64,000 nucleotides of DNA from the NCBI RefSeq assembly GCF_000341145.1, contig NZ_ANBE01000009.1, positions 119,209-183,208 on the forward strand, in the 5' to 3' direction. Position numbers and translations under genes: made by a program. Origin of the DNA: Nocardiopsis xinjiangensis YIM 90004. GTDB taxonomy: Bacteria > Actinomycetota > Actinomycetes > Streptosporangiales > Streptosporangiaceae. Shown in pieces: positions 9,044 to 17,814 of the stretch; the first letter of the stretch is position 1; every line of letters begins with the position of its first letter. The notes beneath the pieces are model-generated. The model did not search any database. It saw nothing but the letters and a program-made list of their open reading frames with translations, and had not been told where the DNA came from.

Positions 9044-10258
9044 ATGGATATCGCGATCACATCCGGATACGTAGTGCCCGTCGACGGGGACCCCATCGAC
9101 GGCGGTACGGTCCTCATCTCCGACGGCCGGATCACCGCCGTCGGACCGGACGCCGACGTCGCCGTCCCTGCGGGCGCAGAGGTCGTCGACGCCGCAGGCA
9201 CATGGGTCCTGCCTGGGTTCGTGGAGGCCCACGGACACATCGGCGTGCACGAGGAGAGCGTCGGCTGGGCCGGCGACGACACCAACGAACTGACCGACCC
9301 CAACGGTGCCCGTATGAGGGCCCTGGACGCGGTCAACCCCGCCGACCAGGGGTTCACCGACGCGCTCGCCGGGGGCGTGACCAGCTCGGTCATCAAACCC
9401 GGTTCCGGGAACCCCATCGGCGGGCAGACGGTGGCCGTCAAGTGCTGGGGCCGCAGCATGGAGGACCGCCTCCTCAAGCAGCCGGCCAGCGTCAAGAGCG
9501 CACTGGGGGAGAACCCCAAACGGGTCTACGGCACCAAGGACCGTCTGCCCTCCACACGCCAGGGTGTGGCCGCCGTCATCCGTGACGCCTTCACCAAGGC
9601 CCAGGACTACAAGGCCAAGCGCGACCACGCGGCATCCGAGGGCACACCCTTCGACCGGGACAACACCCTGGAGATCCTGGCTCAGGTGCTCGACGGCGAG
9701 GTGCCCTGGTGCCAGCACACCCACCGGGCCGACGACATCCAGACGGCGATCCGGCTGGCCGACGAGTTCGGGTACCGCCTGATCATCAACCACACCACCG
9801 AAGGCCACCTGATGGCCGACGAGATCGCCGAGCGCGACATCCCCGCCATCGTCGGCCCCCTCATGACGAGCCGGTCCAAGCTGGAGGTCTCCAACCGGAC
9901 CCTGGCCGGGCCCGGGATCCTCGACCGGGCCGGTGTGAAGCTCGCGCTGACCACCGACCACCCGGTCATCCCGATCGACTTCCTCATCTACCAGGCGATC
10001 CTGTGCGTGAAGGAGGGCCTGGACCGCGACAGTGCGATCCGCGCCATCACCCTCAACCCCGCCGAGATGATGGGCCTGGGTGACCGGGTCGGGTCCCTGC
10101 GTCCGGGCCTGGACGGTGACGTGGTCCTGTGGTCGGGTGACCCGCTGGACGTGATGAGCCGCGCCCTGCGGGTGTTCGTGGAGGGCCGCGAGGTCTACAC
10201 CTGGGACGACCAGAAGCGCGTGGGGACGGCCCGCGACCCCTACTACAGCGAGGCCTGA
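9044..10258 (+). CDS. Amidohydrolase family protein (imidazolonepropionase-like)
   Basis: A 404-residue metal-dependent hydrolase. An N-terminal beta-sandwich (MDIAITSGYVVPVDG) leads into the barrel with metal ligands in GFVEAHGHIG; further candidate ligands sit in HTHRADD, LIINHTTEGH and LTTDHPVIP. The C-terminus returns to the small domain (SLRPGLDGDVVLWSGDP). Most similar in layout to imidazolonepropionase-type or related cyclic amide hydrolases; the substrate cannot be told from sequence. No secretion signal. Monocistronic, followed by two strong hairpins. Confidence 0.85.
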   Translation: MDIAITSGYVVPVDGDPIDGGTVLISDGRITAVGPDADVAVPAGAEVVDAAGTWVLPGFVEAHGHIGVHEESVGWAGDDTNELTDPNGARMRALDAVNPADQGFTDALAGGVTSSVIKPGSGNPIGGQTVAVKCWGRSMEDRLLKQPASVKSALGENPKRVYGTKDRLPSTRQGVAAVIRDAFTKAQDYKAKRDHAASEGTPFDRDNTLEILAQVLDGEVPWCQHTHRADDIQTAIRLADEFGYRLIINHTTEGHLMADEIAERDIPAIVGPLMTSRSKLEVSNRTLAGPGILDRAGVKLALTTDHPVIPIDFLIYQAILCVKEGLDRDSAIRAITLNPAEMMGLGDRVGSLRPGLDGDVVLWSGDPLDVMSRALRVFVEGREVYTWDDQKRVGTARDPYYSEA

Positions 10259-10276
10259 GGCCTTCCGCTCCTGACC

Positions 10277-10331
10277 GGGGCCTCTGAGGCCCCTCAGGGC
10301 GGCCGTGCGCGGGTCTGAGGCACGGCCGCCC
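10277..10331 (+). terminator. Tandem hairpins after amidohydrolase
   Basis: GGGGCCTC/GAGGCCCC around one base (10277-10293), then GGGCGGCCGTGC (10297-10308) pairing with GCACGGCCGCCC (10320-10331). There is no T tract, as is usual in such GC-rich genomes. Confidence 0.65.
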
Positions 10332-10439
10332 CGCACATGTACGGCATCCTGCCGATGGTGGGACCCGGTGCCTCAGCCGGAGTCTGGAACCAGGCCGGAA
10401 CGCACCCGGCCGGGAACCGACCCAGCGGAGGAGCCCGCC

Positions 10440-10604
10440 ATGCACCCCGATCTCGCAGCCCAGGCCGCCGACCTCTACCGCGCCGAGCGCGAGCGCGAGG
10501 CCCGCGAGGAGAGGCTCGCCCGCGAGGCCCGCGAGGACGGGAACGACCGTGAGGCCCGTGCCGCACGCCGCGACTGCCCGCGTGTACGCCGGGGCCGGCT
10601 ATGA
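10440..10604 (+). CDS. Small highly charged hypothetical protein
   Basis: A 54-residue ORF, starting MHPDLAAQAADLYR and continuing as an alternating E/R/A-rich helix (EREREAREERLAREARED). The ATG at 10440 has a good ribosome site, GGAGGAG (10427-10433), 6 nt upstream, which is the main support. It should form one long amphipathic or coiled-coil helix. No family recognised. Confidence 0.55.
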   Translation: MHPDLAAQAADLYRAEREREAREERLAREAREDGNDREARAARRDCPRVRRGRL

Positions 10605-10650
10605 GGACCGGCCCCGGCCCTCACCGGAGGAGCGGACGGCGCGCAGCCCC

Positions 10651-11520
10651 CTACGAGAGCCCGTCCATGAGTGAGGAAGCGCCGGAGAGGGCCCCGAACA
10701 CGGTGAAGGCCGTGCCGATCAGCAGGAGCCCGCAGCCCCACTGGGCGGAGTTCGGGACCAGGCCGCTCACGGAGAAGTCGGGAGGATGCCCGGGGTCGTA
10801 CTGAACGCTCATGTGCTCGTCGACGGCCGGCGCGTGGGTTTTGCTGTCGGTCTGGTATCGGCGGTGGACCTCCCGGCCGTCCCGGGATCGGAAGTGCAAC
10901 GTGAACGGGTAGTGGGTGGTGGTGCTCCCGTTCTTCTTGTGGTGCCTGCGTGTCCAGGTCTCCGTGACGGTTCCGGTGGCGTTTCCGGTCCGACGTCTGC
11001 TCCCGCGGTGGGCGCGGACCGTGCTGACGATTCCACCGGCCAGGAGCCCCAGACCGACGAGGAGGAAGACGAACGGGGTGGAGCCGTCGAGGACGTTCGG
11101 GTCGCCGAGCATCGCTGTGATGACCGCCCCGAAGATGACGAGGGCGGTGGCGGGTACGAGGAGTGCGGTGAGTACGGAGAGGCCATCGCCCGGACGGCGG
11201 CCGGAATCCACCGGGTAGCTGCCGAGCCGGGGATCGGAGAACGCGGCGCGCTCGACCCGGATCGAGCTGGGATCCGCGGGCGCGTAGACCAGCTCGACCG
11301 GGGTTCCTTCCCGCACCAGGTACCCGTCCAGCCCGCTGGGATCCTCGGTGTCCCAGTGGTGGCCCCGGCCGCTGTCCACGGTGACCGTCACCTTGTGGCC
11401 GTGTCGGCTGCGCTCGAGGGGGTGGACCGAACGGATGACCCCGTGTGCGGAGACCCCGGCCTTGTCGAGCTGACGTTGTTCGCCCCGAGCGCGGAGGGCC
11501 GCCCCGCACCATGTGTACAC
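10651..11520 (-). CDS. DUF3592-like membrane protein, N-terminus apparently in another frame
   Basis: Two DUF3592-like beta modules are visible: one ends in VELVYAPADPSSIRVE (about residues 75-95), the second in MSVQYDPGHPPDFSVSG near the C-terminus. They are separated by two transmembrane helices, and a last helix ends the protein. The GTG at 11520 has no ribosome site. One frame away, an ATG at 11587 with GAAGGG upstream starts a hydrophobic segment (MDIGTLLVCGIMAVFSVLAF) followed by RRG, which is the N-terminus such proteins normally have. Removing one G in the GGGG run near 11497 would join the two, so this is either a natural frameshift or a sequence error. Confidence 0.7.
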   Translation of the reverse strand: MYTWCGAALRARGEQRQLDKAGVSAHGVIRSVHPLERSRHGHKVTVTVDSGRGHHWDTEDPSGLDGYLVREGTPVELVYAPADPSSIRVERAAFSDPRLGSYPVDSGRRPGDGLSVLTALLVPATALVIFGAVITAMLGDPNVLDGSTPFVFLLVGLGLLAGGIVSTVRAHRGSRRRTGNATGTVTETWTRRHHKKNGSTTTHYPFTLHFRSRDGREVHRRYQTDSKTHAPAVDEHMSVQYDPGHPPDFSVSGLVPNSAQWGCGLLLIGTAFTVFGALSGASSLMDGLS

Positions 11521-11637
11521 CGCGGCGGAACGCGAGCACGGAAAAAACCGCCATGATCCCGCATACGAGGAGGGTTCCGATATCCATCGGGCCCTTCTAC
11601 CAGAGGGGCAGCCCCCGCAAAACCGGGGGCGAACGGG

Positions 11638-12441
11638 TCAGACCACCGCCCTGAACCCCTCCCCCTCCACGGCCGCGGCCCCCGTCGTGTCCAGGACGGC
11701 CGTCACGTGCTCCATCGCGAGCCGGTCGCCGAGCCCGTCGGCGTCCGCAGGGGTGAGCACGAGCGGGGCCCCGGTGACCACCGCGGCCAGCAGTGCCCCG
11801 ACGTCCTCGCCCAGGACGGTGAGCGGGGCATCGGGGGCAGCCAGTACGGCAATCCGGTCCCCGCTGCTCAGCCCCCACCCCTCGGCCCGCTTGCGGGCCG
11901 CGTCGACCAGTTCGGTGCCGGTACGGGCGCGGTCGGTCTCCAGGGCGGGCTCGGAGGGATCGACGGGATAGGGCGAGAAGTGGTCGCCGTGGCCGCGCAC
12001 CTCCACCGTGTAGTCCAGAGCCATGGACGAGACCTCGCTCATCGGCAGGCCCAGCGGGTGCAGGGACGTGCTCACGATCTCCTCGGCGCCGCCGTCCAGC
12101 GCGGCCTCCAGCCGTTCGGCGTCGGTGACCGCGACCTGTGTACCGGGGGGCACCTCGCCGGGTCCGCCGAGGACCGCGGTGGCCCCGACCGACCAGCTCG
12201 CCAGCAGCCACACCAGCGATTGCCAGTGCAGTGGAAGGGCTACGGCGATCCGGTCATCGGGCTGTGTGCCGAGCCCGTCCACCAGCATGTTCGAGGTCTT
12301 GGAGACCCAGTTGTCGACGGTGGCGCGGGACAGCTCGACCCGGCCGCCGGAGGTGTCGTAGGCGGTCACGAAGGGGCGGGCGGGGTCGGCGGCCACGAGG
12401 GCGCGCCACGCCGGGCCCGGTGCGGCAGGTGTGTCGGACAT
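11638..12441 (-). CDS. TIGR03089 family protein
   Basis: A 267-residue protein of the actinobacterial TIGR03089 family, which resembles the N-terminal part of AMP-binding enzymes but lacks the adenylation core. Seen here: an N-terminal WRALVAADPARPFVTAYD segment, ELSRATVDNWVSKTSNML, and RIAVALPLHWQ..WLLASWSVGATAV, all typical of that family. The function is unknown. Upstream, the neighbouring gene is divergent. Confidence 0.8.
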   Translation of the reverse strand: MSDTPAAPGPAWRALVAADPARPFVTAYDTSGGRVELSRATVDNWVSKTSNMLVDGLGTQPDDRIAVALPLHWQSLVWLLASWSVGATAVLGGPGEVPPGTQVAVTDAERLEAALDGGAEEIVSTSLHPLGLPMSEVSSMALDYTVEVRGHGDHFSPYPVDPSEPALETDRARTGTELVDAARKRAEGWGLSSGDRIAVLAAPDAPLTVLGEDVGALLAAVVTGAPLVLTPADADGLGDRLAMEHVTAVLDTTGAAAVEGEGFRAVV

Positions 12442-12583
12442 GCCCCCAGCCTAGGAGGGACGGGGACGTGGCCCTTCACCGGAACACCACCGGGGGACGG
12501 ACGGGCGAAGCCCCCTCAGCGAAGCTTCCCGCCCGAAGGGGCCTCGGCGTGCACGTGAAGGCGGGAACTGCCAGAGTGACCCC

Positions 12584-14635
12584 ATGCGCCTGTCTCCCGG
12601 ACGGTTCCTCGCCCGTGTCACCGCGCTCCCCGCGATCGCTGTCTCCGCATGGCTCCTGGTGACCTTCCCCCTCTTGGCTCTGGGCGCCTTCACGCCGTTG
12701 CTGTCGGCGATCTTCGGGATACCCGCAGTCGTGGCCGCCTGCGCCGTCGTGCCCCGGCTGATCCCCGAACCGGAGGAGGACCGAGCGCCCTGGTGGCCGG
12801 TCGTGCTCGTCCTGCTGATCGTGGCGGCCTTCGCGGCCGTGCAGATCGCCTACCACGCGGAGGCCCTGGTCATCCGCCGTGATCCGGCTTCCTACGCCAT
12901 GTACACGGTGTGGATCGCCGAGAACGGGTCCCTGCCGATCCCGCGCATGCACGAACTCATCGCCGGCGACGACCCGGCCCTGAGTTACCAGAGTCTGGCC
13001 CACTACGAGCGCGGCGACGTGATCTGGCCCCAGTTCATGGCCGGCGCGCCCCTGCTCACCAGCATCGGTTACTGGCTGGGCGGACTCACCGGGATGCTCG
13101 TGACCACACCGGTGCTCGGTGCGCTCGGTGTGCTGGTCTTCTCCGGCCTGGTCGCCCGTCTGGTCGGGGTGCGCTGGGCCCCGCTCGCCGCCCTCGTCCT
13201 CGCGGTGTGCTTGCCGCAACAGTGGGTCAGCCGGTTCACCTACAGCGAGCCCGTCACCCAGATCCTGCTCCTGGGCGGCCTGGTCCTGGCCTTCGACGCC
13301 CTGGCCAGGTACAGCGGCCCGAAGGAACGCTGGGGGAGGAGCCACACCCTGGCCGCCGTCTCCGGCCTGGTGTTCGGCCTCGCCCTGGTCACCCGCATCG
13401 ACGTCATCCGCGACCTGCTGCCCCTCGTCGGGTTCCTCGGACTGCTGCTGCTCGCCCGCCGGGGCCAGGCCGTGCCGATGCTGGGCGGGCTCGTGGCCGG
13501 TGTGGCGATGGGCCTCTACGCCGGGTACGGGCTCTCCTACCCTTACCTGGAGTACCTCTCGGGCTCCCTGGTCCCGCTCCTGATCATCTCCGCGGTCGTC
13601 ATCGCCGTCACCGTGGTCGCCACCGCCGCCCTCTGGAAGAGGGGCCTGCCCCGGGTGTGGCGGGTGCGCCGGCTGCCCGACGCCGTCGCGATCGCCGCAG
13701 CGCTCCTCGTCATCGGCCTGGCCCTGCGCCCCCTCCTCTGGCCCGACTACGGCCACGGCAGCGACTTCACCGACCAGTGGGTGGCGGCCGTGCAGGAGAT
13801 GGAGGGCATCAGGCCCATCGAGGGCAGCCGCACCTACTACGACTACAGCCTCTACTGGGTGGGCTGGTACGTCGGCCTGGGCACCGTCCTGTTCGCGACC
13901 TTCGGTGCGGCCCTGGTACTGCGCAGGCTCGCCCAGGGCCGCCTCGCCCAATGGCTGCTGCCCGCCATGCTCCTGAGCTGGACCGTGGTCACCACCCTGC
14001 TGCGGCCCGCCATCACCCCCGACCACCCCTGGGCCAGCCGGCGCCTGATCGTCCTGGTCATTCCGGCCTTCGTCCTCTTCGCCGTGTGGTTCACGGCCTG
14101 GCTCACCCGCTACTGCGCGCACGCCTCCCGGCCCGGCCACCGGCCGGTGACCCGCGCCCTGCCCGCCGTGGTCGCCGCAAGCGCGTCCGTGGCCATGATC
14201 GGCCCTGCACTCATCACTTCCGCGCAGGGGATCATGGGGTACAGACAGGACGTGGGAACCGTTGACGCGACCGAGGAACTCTGCGAGTCACTACCCGAGG
14301 ACGGGTCGGTGATCGTGGTCGACTCCGGGATGGCGAGCAATTACATGCCGTTGTTCCGGAACGTGTGCGGCCTGCCCACAGCCGCGATGAACGAGCCCAC
14401 CCCGGAGGACGTGGACCGCGTCGTCGGTTCCGTCCACGACCGCGACCGCACCGCCGTCCTGGCCGGCCCCGAATGGCGCCTCCTCGACGAGCTCACCGGT
14501 GTCGAACCCGAACGCCCGTTCCGGGTGGTCGCCGACATGGACCCGAGCACCCTCATGGAACCGCCGACGGGCAGTTGGACCTTCGACGGGAGCGTGTGGG
14601 TCTCCGTCGTGCCGCCCGAGGAAGACACCCGCTGA
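12584..14635 (+). CDS. Polytopic membrane protein, GT-C glycosyltransferase-like
   Basis: A 683-residue protein with about 12 predicted membrane helices and a C-terminal extracellular domain (about 560-683). The first extracytoplasmic loop (IRRDPASYAMYTVWIAENGSL) has the acidic residue and layout of GT-C enzymes, which use polyprenyl-phosphate sugars. It is followed directly by a DPM1-like GT2, which would make that donor, and by a GT4 gene. I infer a role in glycosylating a lipid, polysaccharide or exported protein; the acceptor is unknown. Confidence 0.65.
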   Translation: MRLSPGRFLARVTALPAIAVSAWLLVTFPLLALGAFTPLLSAIFGIPAVVAACAVVPRLIPEPEEDRAPWWPVVLVLLIVAAFAAVQIAYHAEALVIRRDPASYAMYTVWIAENGSLPIPRMHELIAGDDPALSYQSLAHYERGDVIWPQFMAGAPLLTSIGYWLGGLTGMLVTTPVLGALGVLVFSGLVARLVGVRWAPLAALVLAVCLPQQWVSRFTYSEPVTQILLLGGLVLAFDALARYSGPKERWGRSHTLAAVSGLVFGLALVTRIDVIRDLLPLVGFLGLLLLARRGQAVPMLGGLVAGVAMGLYAGYGLSYPYLEYLSGSLVPLLIISAVVIAVTVVATAALWKRGLPRVWRVRRLPDAVAIAAALLVIGLALRPLLWPDYGHGSDFTDQWVAAVQEMEGIRPIEGSRTYYDYSLYWVGWYVGLGTVLFATFGAALVLRRLAQGRLAQWLLPAMLLSWTVVTTLLRPAITPDHPWASRRLIVLVIPAFVLFAVWFTAWLTRYCAHASRPGHRPVTRALPAVVAASASVAMIGPALITSAQGIMGYRQDVGTVDATEELCESLPEDGSVIVVDSGMASNYMPLFRNVCGLPTAAMNEPTPEDVDRVVGSVHDRDRTAVLAGPEWRLLDELTGVEPERPFRVVADMDPSTLMEPPTGSWTFDGSVWVSVVPPEEDTR

Positions 14636-14656
14636 CCGACCCCGCTGAGAAGAGGC

Positions 14657-15595
14657 ATGAGCCACACACACGACCCCGCCGGACGGGGCACCGAGAGACC
14701 GGAGGACCGACCCCGGGTGACGATCGTGCTTCCTTGCCACAACGAGGAGAACCACGTCGTCGACGAGGTCAAACGCATCTGCGCGGCCATGGACCAGTCC
14801 GGGTGGACCTACGAGCTCCTGGCCGTGGACGACGCTTCCACCGACGACACCCTCGAACGCCTGCGCGACGTGCAGAACCTCTATCCGCACATGTGTGTCA
14901 TCGCGTTCGGCCACAACGGCGGTGCCGGGACGGTGCGCCGGATCGGCAGCCGGAGGGCCCGCGGAGAATACGTGGTGTGGACCGACGCCGACATGAGTTA
15001 CCCCAACGAGCGCATCCCCGAGCTCGTGAACATGCTCGACGCCGACCCCGAGACCGACCAGATCGTGGGGGCCCGCACCACCGAGACGGGGACCCACAAG
15101 GTGCTGCGGATCCCGGCCAAGTGGATCATCCGCAAGATCGCCGAAGGCCTGACCCGCACCCGCATCCCCGACCTGAATTCCGGTCTGCGGGTCTTCCGCA
15201 GCGACATCGCCCGCCCCTACCTGCGGCTCCTGCCGCCCGGGTTCTCCTGTGTCACCACCATCACGCTGGCATTCCTGTCCAACCAGCACCCGGTACGGTA
15301 CGTCCCCATCGACTACGCGAAGAGGGCGGGACGCTCCAAGTTCCACTTCGTCAGCGACGCCTACCGTTACATCCTCCAGGTGTTGCGGATGGTCATGTAC
15401 TTCCACCCGCTCAAGGTCCTGATGCCGCCCGCTCTGGCCCTCCTCGGCCTCGGTACCGGCAAGTTCGTCTTCGACCAGGTGCGCAACCCGCTCTACATGC
15501 CCAACAACACCGTCATGATCCTCATGACCGGGCTGATCATCGCGGCGATGGCGCTCCTGGCCGACCTGATCGTGCGCTCCAGGGAGCACTCGTGA
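14657..15595 (+). CDS. Family 2 glycosyltransferase, polyprenyl-phosphate sugar synthase type
   Basis: A 312-residue protein with a GT2 catalytic domain: VTIVLPCHNEENHV, the nucleotide-binding VDDASTDDT and the DxD-like WTDADMSYPN. Two C-terminal membrane helices follow (near residues 245-300). The segment RSKFHFVSDAYRY is typical of DPM1/ArnC-like enzymes that transfer a sugar from a nucleotide to a polyprenyl phosphate. GAGAAGAGG precedes the ATG. Its stop overlaps the start of the GT4 gene (GTGA), so the two are translationally coupled. Confidence 0.85.
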   Translation: MSHTHDPAGRGTERPEDRPRVTIVLPCHNEENHVVDEVKRICAAMDQSGWTYELLAVDDASTDDTLERLRDVQNLYPHMCVIAFGHNGGAGTVRRIGSRRARGEYVVWTDADMSYPNERIPELVNMLDADPETDQIVGARTTETGTHKVLRIPAKWIIRKIAEGLTRTRIPDLNSGLRVFRSDIARPYLRLLPPGFSCVTTITLAFLSNQHPVRYVPIDYAKRAGRSKFHFVSDAYRYILQVLRMVMYFHPLKVLMPPALALLGLGTGKFVFDQVRNPLYMPNNTVMILMTGLIIAAMALLADLIVRSREHS

Positions 15596-16695
15596 GGATC
15601 ACCCTCGTCGGGCCCGCCCACCCCTACAAGGGCGGAGGCGCCCGCCACACGACCGAACTCGCGCACCGGCTCTCCGCGCGCGGGCACAACACCGCGATCG
15701 AGTCCTGGCACGCCCAGTACCCGTCCCTGCTCTATCCGGGGCAGCAGACCATCGCCGACCCCGAGGCCGAGACCTTCACGGGCACCCGCCGCCGCCTGGC
15801 CTGGTACCGGCCGGACGGGTGGTGGCGTACCGGACGGCGGCTGGCACGCGAGTCCGACCTCGTGGTGCTCACCCTCTTCTCCCCGGCGCAGATCCCCGCC
15901 TACCTGGGGATCCTCGCCGGGCTGTGCTCACGCCGCGAACGCGCCCGGGCGGTGGCCCTGTGCCACAACGTGCTGCCGCACGAGCGCCGCTCCCTGGACG
16001 TCAGCCTCACCCGGGCCATGCTGCGCCGTGTCGACGGGATCCTCGCCCACGGCCCCGAGCAGGCCCACCTCGCCCGGGGCCTGCTGCGCGGGGACCAGCC
16101 CGACCCGGTCGCGGCCACGATGCCCCCGCATCTGCCCGAGACCGGCGGGGCCCGGGAACAGCCGTCCGGGGAGCGCCGCCACTTGCTCTTCCTCGGGATC
16201 GTGCGTCCCTACAAAGGGGTCGACCTGTTGTTGCGCGCCCTGGCCGAAGGGGCGCCCGAGGACGTCACCCTCACCGTCGCCGGCGAGTTCTGGGGCGGTA
16301 CCGCGGAGCTCACCGAGCTCGCCGCCGACCTCGGGGTGAGCGGCCGTGTCCGGTTCCGCGACGGGTACGTACCGGCCGAGGAGCTGCCCGAACTCTTCGC
16401 CGGGGCCGACGCCGCCGTCCTCCCGTACCGTTCGGCGACCGCGACCCAGAACGTGTGGCTGGCCCACGAGCACGGTGTCCCCGTGATCGCCACCCGGGCG
16501 GGGACACTGCCCGACCACGTGCGCGAGGGTGTGGACGGACTGTTGTGCGACCCCGGCGACGCCGAGGACCTGGCGCGGGTCCTGGGCGAGTTCTACGCCC
16601 CCGGGGCGCCCGAGAAACTGCGCGCCGGTGTGCGCCCGGTCGACCCCGACCCGCACTGGGAGGCCTACATGCGCCGGCTGCTCTCCTCCGTCTGA
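15592..16695 (+). CDS. Family 4 glycosyltransferase
   Basis: A 367-residue GT-B enzyme. The N-terminal domain begins RITLVGPAHPYKGGGARHT, a donor/acceptor loop typical of GT4. The C-terminal domain shows LLFLGIVRPYKGVDLLLRAL, then AGADAAVLPYRSATATQNVWLAHEHGVPVIA, the family E/H nucleotide-sugar region. The sugar is unknown. The GTG start overlaps the preceding stop codon. The long reading frame beginning upstream in this phase runs through the GT2 gene and is not its start. Confidence 0.85.
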   Translation: MRITLVGPAHPYKGGGARHTTELAHRLSARGHNTAIESWHAQYPSLLYPGQQTIADPEAETFTGTRRRLAWYRPDGWWRTGRRLARESDLVVLTLFSPAQIPAYLGILAGLCSRRERARAVALCHNVLPHERRSLDVSLTRAMLRRVDGILAHGPEQAHLARGLLRGDQPDPVAATMPPHLPETGGAREQPSGERRHLLFLGIVRPYKGVDLLLRALAEGAPEDVTLTVAGEFWGGTAELTELAADLGVSGRVRFRDGYVPAEELPELFAGADAAVLPYRSATATQNVWLAHEHGVPVIATRAGTLPDHVREGVDGLLCDPGDAEDLARVLGEFYAPGAPEKLRAGVRPVDPDPHWEAYMRRLLSSV

Positions 16696-16718
16696 CCGGT
16701 CACCGGACCGGGGCCCGG

Positions 16719-17687
16719 TCAGGCGGCCCCCGCCCGGCGGCGGGAGGCCAGGAGGCCCACGCCGGCCCAGGCGAGGTCGGCCACCGTCATCACCAGGCGG
16801 GACAGAACCGCGAGCACGAGCGCCGCACCGGCCTCCACCACCGGGGCCAACGCCACCACCAGCACCGCCTCGCGCACACCCAGCCCCGCGGGTGCGAACA
16901 CCACCAGCAGCCCGAGCGTCCAAGCGAGCGCGTAGGCGCCCGCCGCGGGGCCGAGCGAGGAGAGCGGGTCACCGCCGACGGCCCAGGTGAGGATCCACAG
17001 GTGGGCCCCCAAGGGCACCCACGCGAGCAGGGTCCATGCGAGGGCCGCCGCGATCGCACGTCCGCCCACGTCCAAGGGCCCGGCCCCGGCGACCGCACGG
17101 AACCGGGCGAAGGGACGCGCGGCCAGCCCGATGCCCCACGCCACCATCCGCGGGTGCAGAGCGGCCAGGAACAGAGGCGCCAGTGCCAGCGCCCACCACC
17201 AGCGCCGGGCCGCCTCGGCCGAGGACAACGGCAGGGCCACCGCTGCCACGGCCAGCCCGGTCGCGACCGTCACGGCCACGGCCAGCAGGGTGGCGGCCGC
17301 GCCCCGGCTGCGGGGCACGGCGTGATCGCGGGCCAGCTCCACCTGGGCGACGAAAGCCCACACCGAACCGGGCAGGTACTTGCCGAGCTGGCCGACGAAC
17401 ATCACCCGGGCCGCCAACCGGCGGGGGAGCGGGGACCCCAGACCGGCCAGCAGAGCCCGCCACGCCATCATCTGCGCGGCGAGACCGGCCATCCCGGCCA
17501 GGACCGCGGCCGGCGGGGCCCACGGCGGAAGATCGAGGAGGGCGTCGCGGGCCTGCTTCCAGTGGACGTGCAGAGCCCATCCGGCGGCCGCGCACACGAG
17601 CACCAGCAGCACCACCCGCACCGCGCGGTTGCGGCGCAGGCGGGAGAGGATGCCGAGGACCCCGGCGGCGTTCGCGGTGCTTTCCAC
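16719..17687 (-). CDS. Flippase-like/LPG-synthase transmembrane domain protein
   Basis: A 322-residue protein with about eight membrane helices, matching the UPF0104 / lysylphosphatidylglycerol-synthase membrane domain: an N-terminal RRNRAVRVVLLVLVCAAAGW helix, the FVGQLGKYLPGSVWAFVAQ signature, and a C-terminal APAGLGVREAVLVVAL motif. Without a catalytic GNAT-like domain this family is often proposed to move lipids or lipid-linked sugars. It is convergent with the glycosyltransferases, which fits a shared envelope role (inference). Confidence 0.82.
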   Translation of the reverse strand: MESTANAAGVLGILSRLRRNRAVRVVLLVLVCAAAGWALHVHWKQARDALLDLPPWAPPAAVLAGMAGLAAQMMAWRALLAGLGSPLPRRLAARVMFVGQLGKYLPGSVWAFVAQVELARDHAVPRSRGAAATLLAVAVTVATGLAVAAVALPLSSAEAARRWWWALALAPLFLAALHPRMVAWGIGLAARPFARFRAVAGAGPLDVGGRAIAAALAWTLLAWVPLGAHLWILTWAVGGDPLSSLGPAAGAYALAWTLGLLVVFAPAGLGVREAVLVVALAPVVEAGAALVLAVLSRLVMTVADLAWAGVGLLASRRRAGAA

Positions 17688-17700
17688 GCCTCGACCTTAG

Positions 17701-17756
17701 GGCCTGTCCGGTGGATGCCTTCCGGCGCGCGCCGGAAGGTACTGCGCCGTGGGCGT
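17701..17756 (+). repeat. Dispersed intergenic repeat, copy A
   Basis: Begins GGCCTGTCCGGTGGATGCC and ends GTACTGCGCCGTGGGCGTCC. The left 24 bases match copy B (minus strand, near 57804) at 23 positions and the right 20 at 17. Its centre holds a perfect 22-bp palindrome (17718-17739, half-site CCTTCCGGCGC). It lies between the divergent flippase-like gene and fbiC. Confidence 0.7.
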
Positions 17757-17814
17757 CCTTCGAGAGTGGCGGTGCGGCGCTGGCCCGGGAAGTACCGGAG
17801 CGTAAGGTGCCCGT

